Origin: Modestobacter italicus
GTDB lineage: Bacteria; Actinomycetota; Actinomycetes; Mycobacteriales; Geodermatophilaceae
DNA length: 64,000 nt
Direction of reading: 5' to 3'
Assembly: GCF_000306785.1 (NCBI RefSeq)
Contig: NC_017955.1
Span: forward strand, 4,650,001 to 4,714,000
The notes below the pieces were generated by a model. That model was not told the DNA's origin, searched no databases, and saw only the letters and a program-made list of their open reading frames with translations. The position numbers and the translations under genes were made by a program. Numbering within the stretch: position 1 is the stretch's first letter; every line of letters starts with the position of its first letter. Below, piece after piece: positions 1-8,147 of this stretch.

Positions 1-357
1 TCGTGCTCTGCGCCCCGTGGCCGCGGACCGCTGCGTCCGCAGCCCGTGTCACGGGCCGGCTGAGCGAGGCTAACGGGCTGGCCAGGCTAGGATGGAATCG
101 GCGGACCGCCAGGTCCGTTCACCGAGAGCAACCCCTGTGCGCTGATGACCGCTGGATCTCCTCCTCGAGACCGGCCCTCCGAGGGCCGTCTCCCGGGCAG
201 TCTGCACCTGACGCCCGGTCTGCTGGCCGCGTCGGCGCTTGGATCGAACATCCCGGAACCGACCCCGGGACCGCAGAGCACCGCCGGGCAACGCGCGAGC
301 TCCTGAGCTCGCGCACCGGCGCCGCGACCGGTCCCCCACCAGACCGAGGCGAGAGAA
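1..357 (+). promoter_or_regulatory. Upstream region and structured leader of the DEAD-box helicase gene
   Basis: No gene is seen in the first 357 bases. A TAGGAT hexamer at 89-94 is a plausible -10, which would give a leader of about 255 nt. The leader holds a hairpin at 166-191 (arms around GGCCCT/AGGGCC) and a perfect 10-bp hairpin with arms GCGCGAGCTC (293-302) and GAGCTCGCGC (305-314) around a 2-nt loop, 35 nt before the ribosome binding site. Near the left edge CCCGTG/CACGGG (45-57) may be the end of a terminator of an upstream gene. Promoter and leader length are inferred. Confidence 0.45.
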
Positions 358-2064
358 CTGACCTCCACCGAGAACACCCCCGTCGACAGCAGCACGACCG
401 CCGCTCCCGAGCTGGAGCACGCCGAGACCGGCGCTCCCGCTCCCGAGGAGCTCGAGCAGCAGGTCGAGGAGCTGGGCGGCGCGCCCGTCGCCCCCGACAG
501 CCCGCTGTTCAGCGACTTCGACGTGCACCCCGACATCGTGGCCGCGCTGGCCGAGGTCGGGATCCACCGCACCTTCGCCATCCAGGAGCTGACCCTCCCG
601 CTGGCGCTGGCCGGCAACGACCTCATCGGCCAGGCGCGCACCGGCACCGGCAAGACGCTGGGCTTCGGCGTCCCGATGCTGCAGCGCGTGGTCCCGCCGG
701 CCGAGGGCGGCGACGGCGTCCCGCAGGCGCTGGTCGTCGTCCCCACCCGTGAGCTGTGCGTGCAGGTCTCCCGCGACCTGGCCGCCGCCGGCAGCAAGCG
801 CGGCGTCCGCGTGCAGGCCATCTACGGCGGCCGCGCGTTCGAGCCGCAGGTCTCGGCGCTGCAGGCCGGCGTCGAGATCGTCGTCGGCACCCCCGGCCGG
901 CTGCTCGACCTGGCCCAGCAGGGCCACCTGATCCTGGGCAAGGTCAAGGTCCTGGTCCTCGACGAGGCCGACGAGATGCTCGACCTGGGCTTCCTGCCCG
1001 ACATCGAGCGGATCCTGGCGATGGTCCCGGACAAGCGCCAGACCATGCTGTTCTCGGCGACGATGCCCGGCCCGATCGTGACCCTGTCGCGCTCGTTCAT
1101 GAGCCAGCCCACCCACATCCGGGCGCACGGCAACGACGAGGGCTCGACCGTCCCGCAGACCACCCAGTTCATCTACCGGGCGCACAACCTGGACAAGCCC
1201 GAGCTGCTGTCCCGGGTCCTGCAGTCCCGCGACCGCGGGCTGGTGATGGTCTTCTGCCGCACCAAGCGCACCGCGCAGAAGGTCGCCGACGACCTGGTCG
1301 AGCGCGGGTTCGCCGCCGCCGCCGTGCACGGCGACCTGGGCCAGGGCGCCCGCGAGCAGGCGCTGCGCGCGTTCCGGGCCGGCAAGGTCGACGTCCTGGT
1401 CGCCACCGACGTCGCCGCCCGCGGCATCGACGTGACCGGCGTCAGCCACGTCGTGAACTACCAGTGCCCCGAGGACGAGAAGACCTACGTGCACCGGATC
1501 GGCCGCACCGGCCGGGCCGGCAGCACCGGCGTCGCGGTGACCCTGGTCGACTGGGACGACATCCCCCGCTGGCAGCTGATCAACAAGGCGCTGGACCTGC
1601 CCTTCGCCGACCCGCCGGAGACCTACTCGACCTCGCCGTGGGTCTACACCGACCTGGACGTGCCGACGACGGCGACCGGCCGGCTGCCCCGCTCCCAGCG
1701 CACCCGCGAGGGCCTGGGCGCCGAGACCCTCGAGGACCTCGGCGAGACCGGCAAGCGGCAGCGCACCGGCGGCGGGCAGGGCGGCGGCCGTTCCGGCCCC
1801 GGCCGGGACACCGCGCGCACCGACGAGGAGCAGCCCTCGGCCGGCCGCGCAAGAGCCGGCCGCGGCAGCGCACCCGGGGCAGCGGCGCCGCCGCCGAGGG
1901 TGCCGCCGCAGCGCTGGGCGCCGACGCCCCGGCCGGCGACTCCCCGGCTCCAGCGATGGCCGGCGGCGAGCCCGCCGAGGGCGGCGCGAGCCGTCCGCGG
2001 CGCCGGCGCCGCCGCGGTGGTCGGGGCGGCAACGGCGGCGGGTCCGAGTCCGCCGCGTAGATGA
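358..2064 (+). CDS. DEAD-box ATP-dependent RNA helicase, C-terminal frameshift suspected
   Basis: Superfamily 2 RNA helicase of the RhlE/DeaD type, expected to unwind RNA duplexes in ribosome assembly and mRNA turnover in the cytoplasm. Seen in order: Q motif (aromatic residue in SDF near 53, FAIQELTLP near 73), Walker A ARTGTGKT near 95, DEAD as LDEADEML near 202, SAT in LFSATMPG near 231, and HRIGRTGRAG near 380. The start is placed at CTG 358, after the purine-rich GAGGCGAGAG, because a start at GTG 523 would remove the Q motif. At about 1838-1852 coding signal moves to another frame: that frame continues with a basic [11 protein letters not shown] tail and stops at 2060, right before the next ATG. 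The frame as read gives an implausible W- and P-rich tail ending at 2064. One missing base would explain this. Mtb Rv3211 (rhlE) next to Rv3212 is the likely counterpart. Confidence 0.85.
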   Translation: MTSTENTPVDSSTTAAPELEHAETGAPAPEELEQQVEELGGAPVAPDSPLFSDFDVHPDIVAALAEVGIHRTFAIQELTLPLALAGNDLIGQARTGTGKTLGFGVPMLQRVVPPAEGGDGVPQALVVVPTRELCVQVSRDLAAAGSKRGVRVQAIYGGRAFEPQVSALQAGVEIVVGTPGRLLDLAQQGHLILGKVKVLVLDEADEMLDLGFLPDIERILAMVPDKRQTMLFSATMPGPIVTLSRSFMSQPTHIRAHGNDEGSTVPQTTQFIYRAHNLDKPELLSRVLQSRDRGLVMVFCRTKRTAQKVADDLVERGFAAAAVHGDLGQGAREQALRAFRAGKVDVLVATDVAARGIDVTGVSHVVNYQCPEDEKTYVHRIGRTGRAGSTGVAVTLVDWDDIPRWQLINKALDLPFADPPETYSTSPWVYTDLDVPTTATGRLPRSQRTREGLGAETLEDLGETGKRQRTGGGQGGGRSGPGRDTARTDEEQPSAGRARAGRGSAPGAAAPPPRVPPQRWAPTPRPATPRLQRWPAASPPRAARAVRGAGAAAVVGAATAAGPSPPRR

Positions 2065-3209
2065 CGGTGCGACGCCCGCCGCTGCGGGTCTGGGTCTGGA
2101 CGGCGGTCACCCTCGTGGTGGCCGCCGTCGCCGTGTTGCTGTGGCGCACCTCCGACGCCGCGGCCACCTCGAGCACCACGGCGAGCGCGCCGGCCGTCCC
2201 GGACGCGGCGCCGGCGGCGACGGTCGCGGAGGCCTGGTCCTCGGCCACCGGACCGGCTCCGCGGCGGGTCGTCGAGGGCGGCCGGGTGCTGATCACCGAC
2301 GAGCACGGGCTGGCCATGGTCGACGCCGCCTCGGGCGCCGAGGCCTGGCACTACCGGCGCAGCAACGCCCGGCTCTGCGACGCCACCGCGGTCGACGGCG
2401 TGGTCGTCGCCGTCTTCCGCACCACCAGCCGGTGCAACGAGGCGGTGGCGTTGACCGCCGCCACCGGCGTGCGGGACTGGACCCGCAACGTGCGCTACCG
2501 CACCGACGTCGACCTGACCAGCACCGACCAGGTCCTGCTGGCCAGCAGCCCGACCGGCATCGTCACCCTCGACCCGACCGGCAACAACACCCGGTGGCGC
2601 TACGTCGCACCCACCGGCTGCCGGCTGGTCGGCTCGGACGCCGGGAGCACCGGAGTCGTCGTCCTGCAGCGCTGCGCGGGCGCGGACACCCTGCAGGTGA
2701 CCCTGTTCGACGCCTTCGGCGGCAACGCCGTCTGGAGCCGGGACGTCGTCACCGACGGCGACACCGCCCGGCTCGCGGGGGTCGACCGGCTGGTGGACGT
2801 CGTCGTCGGCGACCGGGTGCAGGTGCTCTCCCCCACCGACGGCTCGGTGCTCACCGAGCTCCCGCTCCCCGCCCTCCCCGCCGGCCAGGACCCGGGCAGC
2901 GAACCGCTGCAGCAGGCGGGCGTCGGCGACGTCGCCCTGCTCTGGGCCCGGGGCACCGTCTACGCGCTGGACCAGGCCAGCGGCCTGCAGCGCTGGTCGC
3001 TCCCGGCGGTCGGGCTGCCCGCGGTCGGCGCGGACGGCGGAACCGTGACCGTGCCCGAGGCGGGGGCCTTCGTGCAGCGCTCCCTGGCGGACGGCGTGGA
3101 GGTCGGCCGCTCGACCACCGAGGACACCCTCCCGGCCGGTGGCCGGACCTCCGTCGTCGGCCCGGTGTACGTGTACGCCACCGCCGACGAGGTCCTCGCC
3201 TACCGCTGA
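2061..3209 (+). CDS. Membrane-anchored PQQ-like beta-propeller protein (Rv3212-like)
   Basis: A 382-residue protein with one N-terminal membrane segment (about residues 10-28, VWTAVTLVVAAVAVLLW) after a basic start, then a long extracytoplasmic part built of repeated beta-strand units typical of PQQ/BamB-like propellers (for example VDAASGAEAWHYRR and LDQASGLQRWSL, a D-x-x-S/T-G-x-x-x-W pattern). No catalytic residues are recognised; such proteins are usually scaffolds. ATG 2061 directly abuts or overlaps the helicase stop, so the two are probably co-transcribed, as for Rv3211-Rv3212 in M. tuberculosis. Function unknown. Confidence 0.75.
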   Translation: MTVRRPPLRVWVWTAVTLVVAAVAVLLWRTSDAAATSSTTASAPAVPDAAPAATVAEAWSSATGPAPRRVVEGGRVLITDEHGLAMVDAASGAEAWHYRRSNARLCDATAVDGVVVAVFRTTSRCNEAVALTAATGVRDWTRNVRYRTDVDLTSTDQVLLASSPTGIVTLDPTGNNTRWRYVAPTGCRLVGSDAGSTGVVVLQRCAGADTLQVTLFDAFGGNAVWSRDVVTDGDTARLAGVDRLVDVVVGDRVQVLSPTDGSVLTELPLPALPAGQDPGSEPLQQAGVGDVALLWARGTVYALDQASGLQRWSLPAVGLPAVGADGGTVTVPEAGAFVQRSLADGVEVGRSTTEDTLPAGGRTSVVGPVYVYATADEVLAYR

Positions 3210-3245
3210 GGCCGGGGATCGGCGGCGCACGACCGAAGTGCAGGG

Positions 3246-3251
3246 CACACT
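3246..3251 (+). promoter_or_regulatory. -10 hexamer CACACT of the hydrolase gene
   Basis: CACACT lies 6 nt before ATG 3258 and no ribosome binding site is present, which fits a leaderless transcript. The first base is C where the consensus has T, as at 13149, 34239 and 46018. Confidence 0.4.
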
Positions 3252-3257
3252 CGGGGC

Positions 3258-4190
3258 ATGGTCCTGCCTGGTGGCTCCGAGCACACCGCCCCCGACGACC
3301 TCGGTCAGCTCGCGGCCCACGACGCCGCCCGGGTCACCCTCCCCGGCGGCACCGGCCCGCTGGCGGCCCTCGACACCGGCCCCGCCACCCACGGCACGGT
3401 CCTGCTGGTCGCCGGCTACACCGGCAGCAAGGAGGACTTCGCCCCGCTGCTGGCGCCGATCGCGGCCGCCGGCCTGCGGGCCGTCGCCATCGACCAGCGC
3501 GGCCAGTACGAGTCGCCCGGCCCCGACGACCCGGCGGCGTACTCGGTGGCCGAGCTGGCCACCGACGTCGCCACGGTCGCCCGTGGGCTGCGCGCCGAGT
3601 CCCCCGGCCCGCTGCACCTGCTCGGGCACAGCTTCGGCGGCCTGGTCGCCCGCGCGGCGGTGCTGGCCGAACCCGGGCTGTTCACCTCGCTGACCCTGCT
3701 CGGCAGCGGGCCGGCGTTCCTGACCGGCCCGCGCGCCGAGCTCCTCGAGCACCTGTCCCCGCTGCTGGACGCGGGCGGCGTGCAGCTGGTCAACGACACC
3801 CTCGAGCAGCTGGCGATGACCGACCCGCGCGCGCAGGAGGTACCGGCGCCGACCCAGGAGTTCCTCCGCGAACGCTTCCTGGCCAACAGCGCGGCCGGGC
3901 TGCGCGGCATGGCGGACGCGCTGCTGAGCGAGCCCGACCGGGTCGCCGAGCTCGCCGCCACCGGGGTGCCGGTGCTGGTCGCCCACGGGATCGCCGACGA
4001 CGCGTGGAGCCCCGCCGCCCAAGCCGACATGGCGCAGCGGCTGGGCGCCCGGCACGAGGTGATCGGGCACGCGGTGCACTCCCCCGCGATCGAGAACCCG
4101 ACCCGCACGCTGGAGGTGCTCGTGTCCTTCTGGTCCGATCCCGGAGCCGGCGCCCCGGCGGCCGACGACCAGGCCGAGGCCGTCCGGTGA
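3258..4190 (+). CDS. Alpha/beta hydrolase
   Basis: A 310-residue soluble alpha/beta-hydrolase fold protein. The nucleophile elbow GHSFGG has its serine near residue 126, an acidic residue follows in VAHGIADDAW near 246, and the likely catalytic histidine is in GHAVHSPAIEN near 271-274. Length and motif order fit lysophospholipase or haloperoxidase-like hydrolases, but the substrate cannot be read from sequence. The stop overlaps the GTG of the next gene (GTGA at 4187-4190), so the two are translationally coupled. Confidence 0.8.
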   Translation: MVLPGGSEHTAPDDLGQLAAHDAARVTLPGGTGPLAALDTGPATHGTVLLVAGYTGSKEDFAPLLAPIAAAGLRAVAIDQRGQYESPGPDDPAAYSVAELATDVATVARGLRAESPGPLHLLGHSFGGLVARAAVLAEPGLFTSLTLLGSGPAFLTGPRAELLEHLSPLLDAGGVQLVNDTLEQLAMTDPRAQEVPAPTQEFLRERFLANSAAGLRGMADALLSEPDRVAELAATGVPVLVAHGIADDAWSPAAQADMAQRLGARHEVIGHAVHSPAIENPTRTLEVLVSFWSDPGAGAPAADDQAEAVR

Positions 4191-5059
4191 ACCCGACCCC
4201 CTCGATCAAGGACTTCACGCCCGAGGAGGACCTGCTGGGCTTCTTCGGCCCCGACAGCGTCACCTGGCGGATCCACAGCGACCCGGCCTTCTCCGTCGGT
4301 GGCATCCGCGCGCTGCTGCTCCAGGCGCTGCACCCGGTCGCCATGGACGGCGTGCACCAGTTCTCCACCGGCTTCACCACCGACCCGTGGGCCCGGCTGA
4401 CCCGTACCGCGGAGTACGTCGCCACGTTGACCTACGGCACCCGGCGCGACGCGCTGCGGGTGGTGCGGCGGGTACGCGGCATGCACCGCGACAAGGCCGC
4501 CGTCGAGGAGACCACCGGCCGGTCGTACTCGGTCGACGACGCCGACCTGCTGCTGTGGGTGCACAACTGCGAGGTCGACTCGCTGCTGTCCACCGCCCGC
4601 CGGGCCGGGGTCCCGCTCACCGACGCCGAGGCCGACCGGTACGTCGCCGAGCAGGTGGTGGCGGCCGTGCTGATCGGCGCCGACGAGGCCGAGGTGCCGA
4701 GGACGGTCGCGGAGCTGGCCGCCTACTTCGACGGGATCCGGGCGCAGCTGGCGGTGACCCCGGCCGCGCGCGCGGCGTCCCGGTTCGTGCTGGTGCCACC
4801 GATGCCCGGCTGGGTGCAGCTGCTCACCCCGGCGCGCCCGGCGTGGAGCACGCTGGCCTCGCTGGGCGCGGCCACCCTGCCGCGCTGGGCCCGGCAGGTC
4901 TACGGGCTGCCCGGGTTCGGGCTCACCGACACGGCGGCGACGGCGGGGCTCAAGGCGTTCCGGCAGGCCGCGCTGGCGGTGCCCGCCCGGGTGCGCGAGT
5001 CGCCGATCGTCCGCGCCGCCCGCGAGCGGGTGGCCACGGCCGAGCCGCTCAGCGCTTAG
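4187..5059 (+). CDS. MpaB/DUF2236 family oxygenase-like protein
   Basis: A 290-residue protein of the DUF2236 family (MpaB, related to latex-clearing oxygenase), whose members bind haem and are predicted oxygenases. Family features are an N-terminal acidic segment, the conserved LLLQALHPVAMDGVH region with histidines near residues 46 and 52, a second WVHNCEVDS region near 125, and PMPGWVQLL towards the end. The start is the GTG overlapping the hydrolase stop; its first residues NPTPSIKDFTPEED look native. Its 3' end overlaps the convergent regulator gene by 4 bases. Substrate unknown. Confidence 0.75.
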   Translation: MNPTPSIKDFTPEEDLLGFFGPDSVTWRIHSDPAFSVGGIRALLLQALHPVAMDGVHQFSTGFTTDPWARLTRTAEYVATLTYGTRRDALRVVRRVRGMHRDKAAVEETTGRSYSVDDADLLLWVHNCEVDSLLSTARRAGVPLTDAEADRYVAEQVVAAVLIGADEAEVPRTVAELAAYFDGIRAQLAVTPAARAASRFVLVPPMPGWVQLLTPARPAWSTLASLGAATLPRWARQVYGLPGFGLTDTAATAGLKAFRQAALAVPARVRESPIVRAARERVATAEPLSA

Positions 5060-5934
5060 CGGGGCTGGTCCAACTCGCGCCGGGCGGCGGCCAGCACGGC
5101 GGCCACCACCCGGTCCAGGGACGGTGAGCGCAGCCGCCACTGCTGCCAGTGCAGGACGACGTCGACCGCGCCGTCCGCGTCGAGCTGGACCAGCTCGCCC
5201 GGGGGCTCCTGCTGGCGCGGGACCATGCCCCAGCCGAACCCCAGCCGGACCGCGGCGACGTAGTCGGCCGAGGCCGGCACGTGGTGCTGGGGCGGGACGG
5301 CCGGGTCGACGCCGCGTGAGCGCAGGTAGCGGTCCTGCAGGTCGTCCTGGCGGTCGAAGCCGACGACCGGGACCCGGGACAGCGCCTCGGGCGTGACGCC
5401 GTCGGGGAACCACCGGTCGACGAACGCCGCGGTGGCCATCGGCCGGTAGCGCATCCCGCCGAGCCGGGTCACCGTGCAGCCGGGCACCGGGTCGGCGGCG
5501 GCGGTCACCGCGGCCATCACCCGTCCGTCGCGCAGCAGCGCCGCGGTGTGCTCCTGGTCCTCGCGGTGCAGGTCGAAGGCGAGCTCGCCGGCCAGCGGCG
5601 CGAGCGCGGGCAGCACCCAGGTGGCCATCGAGTCCGCGTTGACCGCGATGGGCAGGGTGACCGGGCGGCCGCCGTCGTCGGTCTCGAGCTCGCGGGTCGC
5701 GTCGGCGGCCAGCAGCGCGACCTGCCGCGCCAGCCGCAGCACCGGCTGCCCGGACTCGGTGACCTGCACCGGCTTGCTGCGCACCAGCAGGACGCGTCCG
5801 GTCGCGGCCTCCAGCGCCCTGAGCCGCTGGCTGATCGCGCTGGGCGTCACGTGCAGCGCGCGGGCGGCCCCCTCGAGGGTCCCGGCGGTGACCGTCGCGT
5901 CGAGGGCACGCAGCTGGGCGAGGTCGAGGTCCAC
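5056..5934 (-). CDS. LysR-family regulator of the ArgP/LysG type
   Basis: A 292-residue LysR-type transcription factor. The N-terminal winged helix (about residues 3-60, with AARALHVTPSAISQRLRAL as recognition region) is followed by a periplasmic-binding-like effector domain. It is closest in style to ArgP/IciA/LysG, which sense basic amino acids and switch on the LysE/ArgO exporter. The lysE-type gene lies divergently 76 bp away, the classic arrangement, so this is very likely its activator, with lysine and/or arginine as effector. Start GTG 5934. Confidence 0.85.
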   Translation of the reverse strand: MDLDLAQLRALDATVTAGTLEGAARALHVTPSAISQRLRALEAATGRVLLVRSKPVQVTESGQPVLRLARQVALLAADATRELETDDGGRPVTLPIAVNADSMATWVLPALAPLAGELAFDLHREDQEHTAALLRDGRVMAAVTAAADPVPGCTVTRLGGMRYRPMATAAFVDRWFPDGVTPEALSRVPVVGFDRQDDLQDRYLRSRGVDPAVPPQHHVPASADYVAAVRLGFGWGMVPRQQEPPGELVQLDADGAVDVVLHWQQWRLRSPSLDRVVAAVLAAARRELDQPR

Positions 5935-5997
5935 GCCGTCATTAGAACTGCTTCAGGTGCGTCAGGAAAGAGAGCTGCACTGATGTGGCGGTCCACC

Positions 5998-6003
5998 TAG
6001 CGT
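5998..6003 (+). promoter_or_regulatory. -10 hexamer TAGCGT of the lysE-type gene
   Basis: TAGCGT sits 7 nt before GTG 6011 and there is no Shine-Dalgarno sequence, indicating a leaderless mRNA. The 76-bp divergent interval (5935-6010) should also hold the LysG binding site. Confidence 0.55.
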
Positions 6004-6010
6004 CGATCCC

Positions 6011-6637
6011 GTGACCCCCGCTCTGCTCGCCGCCGCCGCCGGACTCGGCCTCGGGTTGTCCCTCATCGTCGCCATCGGCGCGCAGAACGCCTTCGTGCTG
6101 CGCCAGGGGCTCCGGCTGGAGCACGTCGCGGCGGTGGTCACGGTGTGCCTGGTCTCCGACGCCGTCCTCATCGTGGCCGGGACGGCCGGCGCCGGCGCGC
6201 TGGTGACCCGGGCGCCGGACGTGCTCACCGTCGTCTGCTTCGCCGGCGCCGCGTTCCTGCTGGTCTACGGGCTGATGGCGGCCCGGCGGGCGCTGCGGCC
6301 GGCCGCACTGGTCACCGAGGCCGCCGGGCGGCGGGTCGGGCTGGTGGCGACGGTGACCACCTGCCTGGCGCTGACCTGGCTGAACCCGCACGTCTACCTG
6401 GACACCGTGGTGCTGCTCGGCTCGCTCGCCGGGACCTACGGCGAGCGCCGGTGGTGGTTCGCCGGCGGGGCCGCGCTCGGGAGCGCGCTGTGGTTCGCCG
6501 GGCTGGGCTACGGCGCCCGGCTGCTGAGGCCGGTCTTCGCGCGGCCCAGCGCCTGGCGCGTGCTCGACGCGGTGATCGCCGTGGTGATGGTGGCGCTCGC
6601 GACCTCCCTCGCCGTCCGCGGCGCCGCGGGCGGCTGA
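6011..6637 (+). CDS. LysE/ArgO family basic amino acid exporter
   Basis: A 208-residue integral membrane protein of the LysE/RhtB superfamily. The N-terminal helix carries the family signature [20 protein letters not shown] (about residues 14-33). Later hydrophobic segments include [20 protein letters not shown], with the conserved NPH(V)YLD. It exports lysine or arginine to protect against dipeptide-derived excess. Start is GTG 6011 on a leaderless promoter; a hairpin follows the stop. It pairs with the divergent LysG-type regulator. Confidence 0.88.
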   Translation: MTPALLAAAAGLGLGLSLIVAIGAQNAFVLRQGLRLEHVAAVVTVCLVSDAVLIVAGTAGAGALVTRAPDVLTVVCFAGAAFLLVYGLMAARRALRPAALVTEAAGRRVGLVATVTTCLALTWLNPHVYLDTVVLLGSLAGTYGERRWWFAGGAALGSALWFAGLGYGARLLRPVFARPSAWRVLDAVIAVVMVALATSLAVRGAAGG

Positions 6638-6640
6638 CCT

Positions 6641-6664
6641 TGCCGCCGTCGCGGTGCGGCGGCA
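6641..6664 (+). terminator. Hairpin after the lysE-type gene
   Basis: Arms TGCCGCCG (6641-6648) and CGGCGGCA (6657-6664) form a perfect 8-bp stem with an 8-nt loop, starting 4 nt after the stop codon. There is no T-tract, as is common for actinobacterial terminators. Confidence 0.5.
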
Positions 6665-6807
6665 GACTCCCGGCCATGACTGCCGGGTCGGCCACGCGCC
6701 GTGCACGGAACGGGTACCCGGCCGACCGGTGACCCCGGGGCGGCCCCGCGGGCCGCCGGTCGGACGAGCGTTGCGTGCCCTCGTCCGAACCCACCCTGGA
6801 GTCACCT

Positions 6808-7212
6808 GTGCCCATCGCCCTGCACCACATGATCGTCCCGGTCGCCGACCGGGACGCCGCCGTCGCCTGGTTCGTCGACCTGCTCGAGCTGCGCGAGCCC
6901 TGGCAGAACGGCTTTTTCTCCTCCGTCCAGCTCGACGACCACCTCGTGATCAACTTCGCGGCCGCCCCGGTGCCCGAGCCGGTGCACCTGGCCTTCCTCG
7001 TCGACGACGACCACTTCGACCGGGTCAGGGCGCGCTTCGACGCCGACGGGACGTCGTACACCGCCGACCCGCCCGGACGTCGTCCCGGGGAGGTCGGCGA
7101 GGTCAACCCCGACGGCAGCGGGCGGCGGCTGTACTTCCGCGGTCACGGCCACCTGCTCGAGGTGCTGACCGAGCGCTACACCCACGTCCCGGCCGGGTCG
7201 CGCTCAGCCTGA
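6808..7212 (+). CDS. VOC (glyoxalase/bleomycin resistance fold) protein
   Basis: A single-domain protein of about 134 residues with the vicinal-oxygen-chelate fold: LHHMIVPVADRDAAVAWFVDLLEL at the start and RLYFRGHGHLLEVLTE at the end, giving a candidate metal set of His near residue 6 and Glu near 122. GTG 6808 is preferred over GTG 6775 because TGGAG precedes it by 7 nt and the fold begins there. Members can be dioxygenases, isomerases or binding proteins; the substrate is unknown. Confidence 0.7.
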   Translation: MPIALHHMIVPVADRDAAVAWFVDLLELREPWQNGFFSSVQLDDHLVINFAAAPVPEPVHLAFLVDDDHFDRVRARFDADGTSYTADPPGRRPGEVGEVNPDGSGRRLYFRGHGHLLEVLTERYTHVPAGSRSA

Positions 7213-7246
7213 GGGTCAGCGGTCGGCGCCCTGCGGGGGTGCCGGC

Positions 7247-8098
7247 TCACTCAGCGGGCGGGGTCTCCTCGGCCAGGAAGCTCCAGGTCTCGCGCGCCGG
7301 GACGGCGGCCTGCCCGGCCGGGCAGCTGGGCCGGAAGTCGCACCAGCTGCACTGCTGGCCGGTGACCGGCGGGAAGGCGACGTCGGGGTCCGCGCCGGCG
7401 GCGAGCGCCTCGGTCGCCGTCTCGATGTCGGCGGCGATGTCCTCGGCCCGGCGCACGTGGTTGGCCAGCGACCGCTCGGTGTGCTCGAACACGGCGACCG
7501 TGCGGGAGGGCAGGTGGTGCAGCTCGACCCGGTTGCACGCCCGGCGAAGCGTCCGCCGCACGCCGAGCACGTAGATGGCCAGTGCCGGTGACCCCCGCGC
7601 CTCGTCCTCGGTGGAGGGGACCCGGCCGGTCTTGTAGTCGACGACGACCAGCTCGTCGCCGCGCTGGTCGATCCGGTCGATGCGGCCGGACAGCGCCAGC
7701 CGCTCGGTGGTCGCCCCCACGGTGCGCTCGGTGCCCACCGGCTCCTCGGCGGGGTCGAGCTCGCCGACGTAGTCGGTGAGCCAGCCGGCGGCCCGCGACC
7801 GCCAGCGGTCGGCCTGCTCGTCGTCGCGGAAGCCGGTGCGCGACCACACCCCGTACAGCAGCTGCCGGGCCGCGGCCGGGCTGCGTTTGCCCAGCGGCAG
7901 CTCCCACCAGGAGCGCAGTGCCGCGTGCACCGCCGCACCGACGGTGTTGTGCGCCCACGCCGGGCCCTTCGGCGGGGTGGGCCGGGTGAGGTAGGCGAAC
8001 CGGTAGCGGCGCGGGCAGTCGGCGTAGGTGGCCAGCTTGCTGGGGGTGGCCGAGAACAGCCGCCGGGGCATGCCCGGCATCTCCAGTTGCGCGCTCAC
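7247..8098 (-). CDS. RecB-family PD-(D/E)XK nuclease with Fe-S type cysteines
   Basis: A 283-residue nuclease of the RecB/AddB/Cas4-like PD-(D/E)XK group. The core motif is VVDYKTGRVP (D and K of the active site) near residue 150, preceded by GRIDRID. One cysteine in YADCPRRYRF near residue 29 and three near the C-terminus (QQCSWCDFRPSC) have the spacing of a 4Fe-4S staple as in AddB and Cas4. No helicase domain is attached. Start GTG 8098 with GGGAG upstream. A role in DNA repair is inferred; no CRISPR is nearby. Confidence 0.8.
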   Translation of the reverse strand: MSAQLEMPGMPRRLFSATPSKLATYADCPRRYRFAYLTRPTPPKGPAWAHNTVGAAVHAALRSWWELPLGKRSPAAARQLLYGVWSRTGFRDDEQADRWRSRAAGWLTDYVGELDPAEEPVGTERTVGATTERLALSGRIDRIDQRGDELVVVDYKTGRVPSTEDEARGSPALAIYVLGVRRTLRRACNRVELHHLPSRTVAVFEHTERSLANHVRRAEDIAADIETATEALAAGADPDVAFPPVTGQQCSWCDFRPSCPAGQAAVPARETWSFLAEETPPAE

Positions 8099-8147
8099 CG
8101 CCGCTCCCTGCCCACGTCGGCCACGGTAGCCGGGGGCACCGACAGGT

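Noticed and set aside
6676..6732. 18-codon frame between lysE and the VOC gene
   Set aside because: No ribosome binding site or promoter and too short for a composition test.
7247..8098. Cas4-like nuclease implying a CRISPR locus
   Set aside because: No repeat-spacer array or other cas gene is visible; the protein fits the general RecB/AddB-like nuclease group.
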